Below are positions 6,981 to 15,242 of a stretch of DNA of 64,000 bases, in pieces (positions within the stretch are counted from its first letter, which is position 1; the number at the start of each line of letters is the position of its first letter). This DNA comes from Neomoorella sulfitireducens (lineage in GTDB: Bacteria; Bacillota; DSM-521; Neomoorellales; Neomoorellaceae), in NCBI RefSeq assembly GCF_024733845.1, contig NZ_JANRHG010000009.1:1-64000 (forward strand). The letters run 5' to 3'. The translations under genes and the position numbers were made by a program. The notes beneath the pieces are model-generated. The model searched no databases, was not told where the DNA came from, and saw nothing but the letters and a program-made list of their open reading frames with translations.

Positions 6981-8993
6981 TTATAAATCCATGGCCGCAA
7001 AAAAGCCATCCGTGGTGGCATTAAGGATCTTGCCGACTTTACGGCAATCGCCAATGGGACGGAATTCCGTCACCAGGGCTCCCAGGGCATAGGCTTCGGC
7101 TGTGAGTGCCTTCATCCCGGCGGCTATAACCACTGTATCGGCCTCCAGCTCTTTTTTATCTCCTCCCGTATTGCAAATCACAGCTTTCGGGGTAATCTCT
7201 ATACAGCGGGTACTTAACAAAACGATAGTACTTTCCTCCAGCCGTTCAATTAAGGCTTCTCTATGGGTCAGAGTTGCATCAACGGCAAGTTGCCCGGCCT
7301 GCTCTACCAGGGTCACCTGCCTGCCAAGCCTTACCAGATGCACGGCCGTTTCACAGCCCAGCAGGCCGCCCCCTATTATCACAACCCTGTTACCGATCTC
7401 ATTTTCCCGGCCGTAGACATCTTTGCCCGTAATAACATGGGGTCTATTAATTCCTGGGATAGGCGGCAGGACTGGCTCTGCGCCCAGGGCGGCAAAAAAG
7501 GCATCAGGGGCAATTTCCTTCACCAGTTCAGGGGTAACCGGGGTATTCAAACGTACTTCTATACCCGGGTGGTCCAGCACCCATTGCACCAGCCTGTCTT
7601 TATATACTTTAATATCGGCTTTAAAATCTACATAATCGGCAAAGTCCAGGGCGCCTCCCAGCCTGCCAGATTGTTCGCAAAGAATGACGGTATGCCCGCG
7701 CCTGGCGGCGGTAAGGGCCGCCATCATACCGGCAGGCCCGCCACCGGCAATGAGCAACCTCTTTTTAACCCCGGCAGGAACATTGCAATCATACCCGCGC
7801 GCTTCATGTCCCACAGTAGGATTGACGGCGCAGCGCATGAGCCTTTCCGGCTCGTTGAAGAGGCCGTGCTGGCAGGTATAGCAGCGAATGCAATGAAGAA
7901 TCTCATTATCTTTACCATGAAGTGCTTTGTTGGCCAGTTCGTGGTCGGCAATAAGTGCCCGGCCCATGTTGACAAAATCGGCCCTGCCGCCGGCTATAAT
8001 CTTTTCCAGTTCCGCAGGGTCGGCCAGGGCGCCGACGGTAGAAACCGGCACCCGCACGTGTTTGCGCACCTCTTCGGCCAGATAAACATTGCACCCGCGC
8101 TCGAAGAAGACGTGAGGCGACATGCGTCCTGTAGCACGCGGGTGATAAATACCCCCGCACGACACGCTGATCATGTTAACCCTGTCTTCAATCAAACTGC
8201 AGATCCTGGCAACATCTTCCACCACCAGGCCGCCCTCAAGGACTTCGGTGCCGGAAATTCTCACATCCAGGGGAAAATCGCGTCCTACCCTGGCGCGGAT
8301 ACGGTCGAGTACCATCAAAGGAAAACGGACCCGGTTCTCAAGAGAGCCGCCGTATTTATCAGTCCTGTGATTGAAAAGAGGCGATAGGAACTGGTGAAGT
8401 AACCAGCCATGTCCCATATGTACCTGGGCCATATCAAAGCCGCATTCTTTAACCGTCTGCACGGCCGCGGCAAAATCATCGGCAACCTTATCCATCATGG
8501 CCTCGTCCATCTCAATTATCTCTTCACCATCAATATTGTTGAAGGCCAGGCGAAAAGATAATTTACTCGGACCCATTGGTGGTTTCCCACCGTTAAAAGC
8601 CGGGGCAGCAAATACACCGCCATGGTTAATCTCTATAGAAACGGCAGCACCGTGACGGTGCACTGCTTCGGCGATACGGACGAGGCCGCGGCGCATTGCC
8701 GGGTCACCCAGCATGATACAGTTCTCATGGGTTCTACCCGTGGTGGACCCCACATTGGTTTCACCTACAGTTATCAAACCCGCCCCGCCCCTGGCAACAG
8801 CCTCCAGAAAGGCAATTTGTTCTTCGGGAAAACCACCGCCGGGTGCCTGGAAGGTAAAGGACATGGGCGCCAGGCCTATCCGGTTTCTGAGGATAATACT
8901 GCCGACCTGCAAAGGACTGAAAAGATTGGGAAATTTTTTTGTCGCCGGGTGGCCGGGAGTTAAACTGACGTGTTTAGTTACATTGTCATGCAA
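6981..8993 (-). CDS. 2-enoate reductase-like NADH:flavin oxidoreductase (Fe-S, FMN, FAD)
   Basis: A 670-residue enzyme of the 2,4-dienoyl-CoA reductase / 2-enoate reductase family. Residues 25-360 are an FMN-binding TIM barrel (FSPLQVGSIILRNRIGLAPM; HGWLLHQFLSPLFNHRTDKY). A Cys cluster, CIRCYTCQHGLF then RLMRCAVNP, would hold a 4Fe-4S centre. From about 400 come two dinucleotide folds (LLIAGGGPAGMMAALTAARR; VVIIGGGLLGCETAVHLVRLG). Such enzymes reduce activated C=C bonds of 2-enoates or enoyl-CoAs. The Cys spacing C-x2-C-x2-C-x13-C differs slightly from the common C-x2-C-x3-C-x11-C. The start is a TTG with AAGGAGG 11 bases upstream; no better in-frame start exists. It is monocistronic. Confidence 0.85.
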   Translation of the reverse strand: MHDNVTKHVSLTPGHPATKKFPNLFSPLQVGSIILRNRIGLAPMSFTFQAPGGGFPEEQIAFLEAVARGGAGLITVGETNVGSTTGRTHENCIMLGDPAMRRGLVRIAEAVHRHGAAVSIEINHGGVFAAPAFNGGKPPMGPSKLSFRLAFNNIDGEEIIEMDEAMMDKVADDFAAAVQTVKECGFDMAQVHMGHGWLLHQFLSPLFNHRTDKYGGSLENRVRFPLMVLDRIRARVGRDFPLDVRISGTEVLEGGLVVEDVARICSLIEDRVNMISVSCGGIYHPRATGRMSPHVFFERGCNVYLAEEVRKHVRVPVSTVGALADPAELEKIIAGGRADFVNMGRALIADHELANKALHGKDNEILHCIRCYTCQHGLFNEPERLMRCAVNPTVGHEARGYDCNVPAGVKKRLLIAGGGPAGMMAALTAARRGHTVILCEQSGRLGGALDFADYVDFKADIKVYKDRLVQWVLDHPGIEVRLNTPVTPELVKEIAPDAFFAALGAEPVLPPIPGINRPHVITGKDVYGRENEIGNRVVIIGGGLLGCETAVHLVRLGRQVTLVEQAGQLAVDATLTHREALIERLEESTIVLLSTRCIEITPKAVICNTGGDKKELEADTVVIAAGMKALTAEAYALGALVTEFRPIGDCRKVGKILNATTDGFFAAMDL

Positions 8994-9423
8994 AGGACGA
9001 TCGCCCTCCTTAAAATTAATGCCCGGTCAAATAGTGGATTTTCTTGTTTTTTTCGATTTATTCTTTCTTAATTTCATTATAGCAATCGCAATATTTAAGG
9101 CTAATGCATTTATTAATGCAGGCTTATACAAAAATAACATTATTTGCTATAGCCTTTAAAGCCCTTTTTCGCTCCCACCCACCGGCTGTAGTTACCCCGC
9201 CTTTTGTAGTTCCCGATCCCGGCGGTAACTTCCCGCAGGAGCGACTAATATTATATGCCAGTGATTTTTGCTGAAGCTGTGCCTGGCTCCTGCCGCGCGG
9301 CGAGCCGCAGCTTTTTGTGTACCTGACCCCCTCAATTCCCTGGATTTTATTCCCGCGACAGGATTTTTGTCGTCATGCGTCGAATGTAATTTAGAATTAA
9401 TAGCGTTCCTTGAGGGGAAATCG

Positions 9424-10590
9424 ATGAAAAAATATATAAACTTAATTTTTTTAAGCGTCCTCTTTTTTTTCACGACCTCGTTACCTTCGGCACCCGCCAG
9501 GACGGTTCAGCCTTATCAGCCCGTTACCCTCCCGGTCGTGCCGGTTGAACAGGCAATCCCGGCATCCCCTACATATGACAGCGTGAGCCCCTCTTCCCCG
9601 GTAGAAGCACCCGCACCGCCGGCCAATCCTGCTACCCGCCGCTATCACGTCCTGGGCTACTATGCCGTTGACTACCAGGGAGACACGGCCTCATCCCGGT
9701 CCTTGAGCACCTACGCTATGTATATCGATAGTATCGCCAATTTCTCCTTGCTCACCGATGCAAAGGGCAACCTGACCGAATCTTACGCCCGGGAAGGAGC
9801 GGAACTCGCCCGGGCGAAGGGTACTACCGCCCTGGCCTTAATCCACAATTACAAGGAAGGCAGTTTTAATGCTTCCGTTGCCCACGGCCTCCTTACCAGC
9901 GAGGCAAACCGGAAGCGGCTAATCGAGAATACGATCAAAGTATTGCAAAAACATGGCTATCATGGGGTTAACGTCGACCTGGAGAATATCCCGCCCGGCG
10001 ATCGCCCCTACTACAGCTCCCTCATCCGGGAATTTAAAGAGGCTTTGCAACCCCTGGGTTACCTAACCACAGTCTCTATACCGGCAAAAACCCGGGATGA
10101 TCCGGATAACGCCTGGTCAGGAGCCTTTGACTATAAGGCCATCGGGAAATATGCCGACTGGGTGCAAATTATGACCTATGACGAGCACCATGCCGGGGGA
10201 CCGCCGGGACCCATCGCTTCCCTCCCATGGGTGGAAAAAGTAATAAGATACAGTGTTACTACCATACCCCCGGAAAAAATTTTGTTGGGGATAGCTGCCT
10301 ATGGTTACGACTGGAGCAGCGCCACAACCAGGATGGTTCCTGCAGGTTCTATTGCTAAACTGGTTGCTGCTTATAACGCCACGCCACAGTGGAACAGTAC
10401 CCTGGGCGTCCCCTACCTTTTTTATTACAAAAATGGAGATCGGCATGAGGTCTGGTATGAGGATACGGCATCCTTAAGCATGAAGCTGGAAATGGTCCGG
10501 CGGTATGGTTTAATGGGGATCGGTATCTGGCGGCTCGGATACGAGGATAAAACCTTCTGGCAGGCGGTAGAGGAAAAATTAACCCGGTAG
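9424..10590 (+). CDS. Secreted GH18-family hydrolase (YaaH/spore-cortex type)
   Basis: A 388-residue protein starting at ATG 9424 after GAGGGGAAATCG; the upstream extension of the frame lacks a start signal. Residues 1-26 are a signal peptide (KKYINLIFLSVLFFFTTSLP), then a Pro-rich linker to about 70. From about 75 there is a GH18 barrel: RRYHVLGYYAVDYQGD, then GYHGVNVDLENIPPGDR with the catalytic Glu of the DxxE-type motif, WVQIMTYDEHH and KILLGIAAYGYDW. No LysM domain is present, unlike many YaaH/SleL proteins. It probably cleaves peptidoglycan or a related N-acetylglucosamine polymer outside the cell. Confidence 0.85.
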   Translation: MKKYINLIFLSVLFFFTTSLPSAPARTVQPYQPVTLPVVPVEQAIPASPTYDSVSPSSPVEAPAPPANPATRRYHVLGYYAVDYQGDTASSRSLSTYAMYIDSIANFSLLTDAKGNLTESYAREGAELARAKGTTALALIHNYKEGSFNASVAHGLLTSEANRKRLIENTIKVLQKHGYHGVNVDLENIPPGDRPYYSSLIREFKEALQPLGYLTTVSIPAKTRDDPDNAWSGAFDYKAIGKYADWVQIMTYDEHHAGGPPGPIASLPWVEKVIRYSVTTIPPEKILLGIAAYGYDWSSATTRMVPAGSIAKLVAAYNATPQWNSTLGVPYLFYYKNGDRHEVWYEDTASLSMKLEMVRRYGLMGIGIWRLGYEDKTFWQAVEEKLTR

Positions 10591-10628
10591 CCACGGCACC
10601 GGTCAGCCACAACTAATGATCGCGGTAT

Positions 10629-11453
10629 TTATACTTTCATGGCTATATCTCTAATACTTTCAGCTAAGGTTGTAAGGGATACCATTGCCTTTGTAATTTC
10701 CTCAGTTGCCTTAGCCTGTTCTACGCTGATATCCTCAGCCTCCGCTATCCTGCTACTAATGCTTATTATTTCAGCACGAATGAATTCCAGGCTTTCTTTA
10801 ATCTCTTTTACGGAAGCAGAACTGTTATTGGATAGTTTCCTAATCTCTTCTGAAACTACAGCGAAGCCGCGCCCATGCACTCCTGCCCGGGCAGCTTCAA
10901 TTGAGGCATTCAAGCCCAAGATATTAGTAGTGTTGGCGATATCTTTAATTAATGTAAGTATTTGATCGGATTTATCTAAATTTCTTGCTGCGGTTTCCAC
11001 TGCCTCATGTATTAATTTCATTTTATCATGAAGTCTTTCTGCGTTGGCTAAAAGTTCCTGGCTGGAGGCAATAATCTCTTCCGATGAGGCCGCAATGGTC
11101 TGGGCCGCATCCTGTAATGCTTCCTGGTTCTCCAAACTGTAGGCCAAACCTAAAGCGCCAATAACAGTCCCGTCGTCGTCAAAGATTGGCGTGTTTATAC
11201 TTTTAAAAGGAAACCCGCAGACCTCTTTCGAGATTACGCTGGAATACACCTCTTTGTCATGTACGGCCTCCCACAAACCATCACCCTTTTGAATTTTGTG
11301 ACCAACAGAATCATCGAATCTCATTTTGTTTCCCGGGCAATAATAAACTACTTCTTCGGTATCAGATACCGCTATCATTGAGTCGAAAGGAAAAACCGCT
11401 TTTATAATAGGTATAACCCTGGCCAATGCGGGCAAAATATCTTTTATCGTCAT
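10629..11453 (-). CDS. Short soluble methyl-accepting chemotaxis-type receptor
   Basis: A 274-residue protein with no membrane segment. The first ~120 residues are a small sensory region (FPFDSMIAVSDTEEVVYYCPG; GFPFKSINTPIFDDDGTVIG). Residues ~125-274 are an MCP signalling hairpin with the conserved tip TTNILGLNASIEAARAGVHG followed by RGFAVVSEEIRKLS. The start was set at ATG 11453, which has GAGGAG 8 bases upstream; the 68 upstream codons lack a start signal. It may report a cytoplasmic or metabolic signal to CheA. No chemotaxis genes are nearby, and its link to the corrinoid operon upstream on the same strand is unknown; a terminator separates them. Confidence 0.8.
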   Translation of the reverse strand: MTIKDILPALARVIPIIKAVFPFDSMIAVSDTEEVVYYCPGNKMRFDDSVGHKIQKGDGLWEAVHDKEVYSSVISKEVCGFPFKSINTPIFDDDGTVIGALGLAYSLENQEALQDAAQTIAASSEEIIASSQELLANAERLHDKMKLIHEAVETAARNLDKSDQILTLIKDIANTTNILGLNASIEAARAGVHGRGFAVVSEEIRKLSNNSSASVKEIKESLEFIRAEIISISSRIAEAEDISVEQAKATEEITKAMVSLTTLAESIRDIAMKV

Positions 11454-11640
11454 TGGTATTCTCCTCTTCCCGTTAAAATCAACTATTCCATACTCCCTAT
11501 AAAAAAGCACCGGCCTGGTAATTTTATGTAAAGGATAAGGATCCCTTCTAACCCTATTGTTATAATAGAGCAAACTTTTATAAAGAGGGAAATTCCATAT
11601 CGATCTGGCCTTTATGCATAATCCGAATAAGTCTTTATAA

Positions 11641-11669
11641 AAGAAAAAGGGCAGCATATGCTACCCTTT
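11641..11669 (-). terminator. Terminator of the corrinoid methyltransferase operon
   Basis: A near-palindrome, AAAGGGTAGCATATGCTGCCCTTT on the minus strand with one mismatch, followed by TTCTTT. It lies 28 bases past the corrinoid-protein stop and before the chemoreceptor leader. Confidence 0.65.
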
Positions 11670-11696
11670 ACCTCTTTATATCGTAGCGTTTAATTT

Positions 11697-12320
11697 TTAG
11701 CCTCCAAACACCTCGGCGGCCGCTTTAAGGCCATCGCTGGCCGTAATGGCAAAATAATCCGCGCCCACATGTTTTTTGACCGTTTCATTAATATAGTTGC
11801 CGCCGATTACTACCTTGCTGTTCAGGCCTTCGGCACGCAGGGCTTCAATGGTATCTTTTAATGCCCCCTGGCAGCTGGTTAAAAGCACGCTCATGCCTAC
11901 CAGGGACGCACCCGTATTTTTCACTGCTTCCACAAACTTCTCTTTGGGCACGTCTACGCCCAGGTCAACTACGTTGTATCCCGCACCTTTGAGAAGCATT
12001 ACGACGATATTTTTGCCCAGGTCGTGGATGTCTCCCTTGACCGTACCAATTACAATGGTGCCTTTGTGTTCCGCACCTTCGCCGCTCAGGTGCGGTTCCA
12101 GGATATCCATGGCACCTTTCATGATTTCTCCCGCCATAACCAGCTCGCTCAAGAAATAGTCGCCGGTTTCAAAGCGGTTCCCTACTTCTACCATGCCGTC
12201 CTGCAGGGCTTTGACGATTTCTAAAGGAGCAGTTCCGCCTCCTAACAGTCCTTTGACAAGTTCGATTACCTGTTCTTCTTCTAGTTCCGCCATAGCTTTC
12301 GCCAGGGCTTCTTTAGTCAT
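11697..12320 (-). CDS. Methyltransferase corrinoid protein (MtaC/MtvC-type)
   Basis: A 207-residue two-domain corrinoid protein. Residues 1-90 are the helical cap domain (EEEQVIELVKGLLGGGTAPLE; NRFETGDYFLSELVMAGEIM). Residues 95-207 are the B12-binding Rossmann domain with the cobalt-ligand motif TVKGDIHDLGKNIV (DxHxxG), SVLLTSC and a GGN loop. It shuttles a methyl group on cobalt between two methyltransferases. It is the last gene of a four-gene minus-strand operon with methyl-THF methyltransferase, a UroD-family protein and a 57-residue protein, the arrangement of O-demethylase systems such as MtvABC of Moorella. A corrinoid-reactivating ATPase was not seen in the window. Confidence 0.9.
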   Translation of the reverse strand: MTKEALAKAMAELEEEQVIELVKGLLGGGTAPLEIVKALQDGMVEVGNRFETGDYFLSELVMAGEIMKGAMDILEPHLSGEGAEHKGTIVIGTVKGDIHDLGKNIVVMLLKGAGYNVVDLGVDVPKEKFVEAVKNTGASLVGMSVLLTSCQGALKDTIEALRAEGLNSKVVIGGNYINETVKKHVGADYFAITASDGLKAAAEVFGG

Positions 12321-12370
12321 GACTACTCAACTCCTCTCGATATGTTTAAACGCACTCCAGCAAAGGCCGT

Positions 12371-12544
12371 TTAGCGCTGTACCCAGAACCATATAAAGGC
12401 ATAGGCAAGGCCGTCAAGCTTTTCCCATTCCTGCTTGACAATCTCCTCGTTGCCGGCTAATTGCCCGAATTCCTCTTTTTTAACCTGCCATGGCACACAG
12501 GTACCCGCCGGGGCAACAAAATCTTTTATTTTATTTTCCGCCAT
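12371..12544 (-). CDS. 57-residue protein within the corrinoid methyltransferase operon
   Basis: A small protein, MAENKIKDFVAPAGTCVPWQ, then acidic and lysine-rich, ending DGLAYAFIWFWVQR. The ATG at 12544 has a strong AGGAGGTGG site; the three extra codons upstream lack one. Its place between the UroD-family methyltransferase (31 bases) and the corrinoid protein (50 bases) argues that it is a real gene with a role in this methyl-transfer system. The aromatic tail FIWFW could bind a partner or the corrinoid. No family was recognised. Confidence 0.6.
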   Translation of the reverse strand: MAENKIKDFVAPAGTCVPWQVKKEEFGQLAGNEEIVKQEWEKLDGLAYAFIWFWVQR

Positions 12545-12575
12545 TCTATCCACCTCCTCTTATACCTGTCCGGGC

Positions 12576-13748
12576 TTAATAAACGCCGTACTCCCTGGCT
12601 GCCTCAAGCATGGCAACAATATTTTCCCTTTTAGCGTCGCTCATGGCCACGCCGCCGGCGGTAAGGACAAATCCCCCGTCGCTACCCAGTTCATCTATGG
12701 CCTGCTTGACACAATCCTTTACTTCTTGCGGGGTGCCGTAGGTTAGCATGGTAGTCGGTACGCCGCCGTAAAGACAGAATCTCCCACCCAGGAACTCTTT
12801 GGCCTTTTTAGCGTCAGTTAAATCAATACAAAAGACAATGCTTTTATCCGGCAGTTCAGCGATCTTGTCCAAATAAGGCGTCCAGTCACCTTCAGCATAG
12901 AATAACGTCCTCTTCCCCGTCGCCCAGAGATTCTCGATAACCGCCTTCCAGGTAGGCCAGTAGAATTTCTCCCAGTGATCACGCCGCAAGAAGGGATAGG
13001 CCCCCTTATGGAGAGGAGCGAAACAGGGCAAAGAAGTATCTCCCGCCGACGTAATCATACCATAGGCAACATTATGAGGAACAATGGCTTCACACGCGGC
13101 CAGGACTTTATCCGGTCGCCGGCGCAGATCCAGGAGTATCCCTTTCGTACCCCGCAAGGCGTCCCCCAGGGTGTCAAAGGGTGCCTTGGTCATACCTGAA
13201 ATCGCAGGTACTATTCCGCATTCCTGGGCCAGTTTTTGCCCCGCTGCCGCGTTGTTGGCATTATGCATGGCAAAGGCAGCCGCACCCTTTACCAGGGCTA
13301 CAGAAGCCCGGTAAGAACCCGGTTCGGCAAATTCTTCATTTATACGGGGTAAATATTTCTCCGTCAGCCATTTAGTAGGATTGGCGATAAAGTCGTCATA
13401 GTCGTCAGCCGTCATATACTCTTCTTCGTTATACTGGAACCCTTCGTTCGCTTCAAAATAAAATCCCGGGAAGCGGTACTGTTTGCAGCCTAAGGCTTCG
13501 TGCATGGGAGGCCACCAGAGATTAAGGGCGCCGAACATGGCATCGAAATCCAGATCCCCGACTACCCCGGCAATAATTTCTGTAGCCTTGTTAACATAAT
13601 AATATGCTTCCTGAAGGGTAGTATCCGTATATTTGACCACCCACTCACCCAGGGGTAAAACTACCGGTACTTTGTCCGGCTTGCCGCAATCCAAAGCGGT
13701 GGTATAACGCTTAAAGCGTTCTTGATACAGCTTTTCCTTTTCATTCAT
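12576..13748 (-). CDS. Uroporphyrinogen-decarboxylase-family methyltransferase (demethylase subunit)
   Basis: A 390-residue TIM-barrel protein of the UroD/MtaA/CmuA superfamily: KLYQERFKRYTTALDCGKPD, DKVPVVLPLGEW, FAPLHKGAYPFLRRDHWEKF, RTLFYAEGDWTPYLD, FCLYGGVPTTMLTYGTPQEV. Linked to a corrinoid protein and a methyl-THF transferase, it most likely transfers a methyl group from a substrate to the corrinoid (methyltransferase I role), as in clostridial O-demethylases. The C-terminal block reads TAGGVAMSDAKRENI where zinc-dependent MtaA/CmuA proteins have a GC-x-x-P-x-x-TP-x-EN Cys, so the usual zinc ligand is not evident. The substrate is unknown: a methoxyaromatic, betaine-like or other methyl donor are possibilities. 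Confidence 0.8.
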   Translation of the reverse strand: MNEKEKLYQERFKRYTTALDCGKPDKVPVVLPLGEWVVKYTDTTLQEAYYYVNKATEIIAGVVGDLDFDAMFGALNLWWPPMHEALGCKQYRFPGFYFEANEGFQYNEEEYMTADDYDDFIANPTKWLTEKYLPRINEEFAEPGSYRASVALVKGAAAFAMHNANNAAAGQKLAQECGIVPAISGMTKAPFDTLGDALRGTKGILLDLRRRPDKVLAACEAIVPHNVAYGMITSAGDTSLPCFAPLHKGAYPFLRRDHWEKFYWPTWKAVIENLWATGKRTLFYAEGDWTPYLDKIAELPDKSIVFCIDLTDAKKAKEFLGGRFCLYGGVPTTMLTYGTPQEVKDCVKQAIDELGSDGGFVLTAGGVAMSDAKRENIVAMLEAAREYGVY

Positions 13749-13875
13749 GACCTGATGCCCTCCTTTGTCTTTACCAGGAATACCTTTTTTTCACGCAACA
13801 ACCTTTTCCCTCTGCAAAGGTTTCTTCCCCACCTTCCCCGCTGATTCACCTCCTATTTTCCGGAATACACTGGCT

Positions 13876-14676
13876 TTAATCTTCCAACATGTCCTTCCTG
13901 TATGCTTTTAAAAAGTTTTTCCCGAAAGGATCTTTACCCATTAACAGTTCAACCGCCGTCACCGCCGTCATAATCTTTTTGTCCAGGGGATCCAGTATGG
14001 CTGCATCCATACCGTGCGCCATGCAGATTGCCAGGAAATAGCGGTTAATAATTTTTCTTTTAGGCATATTGAAAGAAATGTTGCTCAGACCAGAAACTGT
14101 TTTGACCTTAAACTGACGTTTAATTTCGCTCAGGCATTCAAAAAAGATTAGCGCGTTTCCATGACTTACCGCCAGCGGCAGCACCAGGGGATCGATGTAA
14201 AGGTTGTCCAAATTATATCCCTCTTTGGCCAGGAGGTCCACCATGCGACCGGCAATACTAATACGGTCCTCTACCGTCTTCGGAATACCGTTATCATCAA
14301 CAGTCAGGCCAATTACAGGGCACTGGTACTCCAGCACTAGGGGCAGCACCTGGTCCAGGCGATTTTTTTCCATGGAAATAGAGTTAATCAAGATCTTGTT
14401 CTTATTCCCTTTGGCGACTTCCAATGCTTTTCTAATCACGGAGCCGTCGGTACTATCAATACATAACGGTGTATCAGTTACTTCTTGTACCGTACGCACG
14501 AGCCATTCCATGTAAGCCGTTTCATCACCGCAGTGGGCGGTATTGACATCCAGATAATGGACCCCTGCCGCGGCCTGTCTCACTGCCAAATCCTGAACTG
14601 CTGCTGCATCTTTAGCTTCCATAATTTGTCGCACGCCGGGGATGGCGCTATTGAGTTTCTCACCAATTATAAGCAT
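13876..14676 (-). CDS. Methyltetrahydrofolate:corrinoid methyltransferase (MtvA/AcsE-like)
   Basis: A 266-residue pterin-binding TIM barrel of the DHPS/AcsE family. Visible blocks are GEKLNSAIPGV, YLDVNTAHCGDE, LCIDSTDGSVIRKAL, LINSISMEK, VIGLTVDDNGIP, YIDPLVLPLAV and SGLSNISFNMPKRKIINR. It moves the methyl group from methylcobalamin on the corrinoid protein to tetrahydrofolate, feeding the Wood-Ljungdahl pathway. ATG 14676 was chosen over the longer frame because TGGAGGGC precedes it. It is the first gene of the operon; 127 bases separate it from the UroD-family gene. No recognisable sigma-54 promoter was found upstream despite the nearby sigma-54 activator. Confidence 0.88.
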   Translation of the reverse strand: MLIIGEKLNSAIPGVRQIMEAKDAAAVQDLAVRQAAAGVHYLDVNTAHCGDETAYMEWLVRTVQEVTDTPLCIDSTDGSVIRKALEVAKGNKNKILINSISMEKNRLDQVLPLVLEYQCPVIGLTVDDNGIPKTVEDRISIAGRMVDLLAKEGYNLDNLYIDPLVLPLAVSHGNALIFFECLSEIKRQFKVKTVSGLSNISFNMPKRKIINRYFLAICMAHGMDAAILDPLDKKIMTAVTAVELLMGKDPFGKNFLKAYRKDMLED

Positions 14677-14897
14677 TTGCCCGCCCTCCAAAAATATGTC
14701 TGAAAATATAAATTTAAATTTACTTGTGCTTTAAATACATGTATATACTTATATTCTACTTGTGATTAAAAATTCCTTCTATAACAAATAAAAAGCTGTG
14801 CTAATTATTCCTCCGGCTCCTCAATCCGATTTAAACTGTTAGTTTTTAAATATTTATTCCCCTCCCTGCACTGCACAGAAGCGTCGCTAAATTAATA

Positions 14898-15161
14898 TCA
14901 TTCATCCTCCCGGTAAAGCTTAAAAACGACGTTATTGTCCGGATCGGGACAACACCAGAAAGTAGGTTCATTTGCTTTTGCCCATGAGAACTGGCCGCCA
15001 TTTAGCAGTACCGCCACCGGCGCCATAAGGGCTCCCAGGGCCCAGGGGCACATCGCCGGGGTTTTACCGGCTGTAAATATAAAACGCTCACCCGGCAGGT
15101 GGCCGGCAGAACACAGGCCCCCGCCCCTTATCGCAATTATCTCCGCTGTCACCCTCACCAT
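14898..15161 (-). CDS. TIGR04076-like small protein
   Basis: An 87-residue protein: MVRVTAEIIAIRGGGLCSAG, GERFIFTAGKTPAMCPWALG, then CCPDPDNNVVFKLYRED. The arrangement of a short strand, a G(D/E)xFxF segment, a CPWA motif around residue 38 and a CCPDP-V-F-K/R tail resembles TIGR04076 family proteins, found in anaerobes and of unknown function. Several Cys suggest metal or cluster binding. It sits alone between the methyltransferase operon and the sigma-54 activator, transcribed in the same direction as both. Confidence 0.6.
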   Translation of the reverse strand: MVRVTAEIIAIRGGGLCSAGHLPGERFIFTAGKTPAMCPWALGALMAPVAVLLNGGQFSWAKANEPTFWCCPDPDNNVVFKLYREDE

Positions 15162-15242
15162 TTATAAATACCCCCCCTTTTTGATTTTTTGCTAACCTCG
15201 CGACGCAACGTCCATCCGCACCTGTAAGGGATGGCTTGCCGT

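Noticed and set aside
7263-8387. 374-codon plus-strand open frame
   Set aside because: It is the antisense of the enoate-reductase-like gene; the minus-strand protein has unmistakable FMN, Fe-S and dinucleotide motifs over the same bases.
12435-12746. 103-codon plus-strand frame across the 57-residue gene
   Set aside because: It lies antisense to two minus-strand genes with good ribosome sites and has no recognisable features.
13749-13875. Sigma-54 promoter before the UroD-family gene
   Set aside because: GG and GC doublets exist on the minus strand, but spaced by 11 or more bases, not the required 10.
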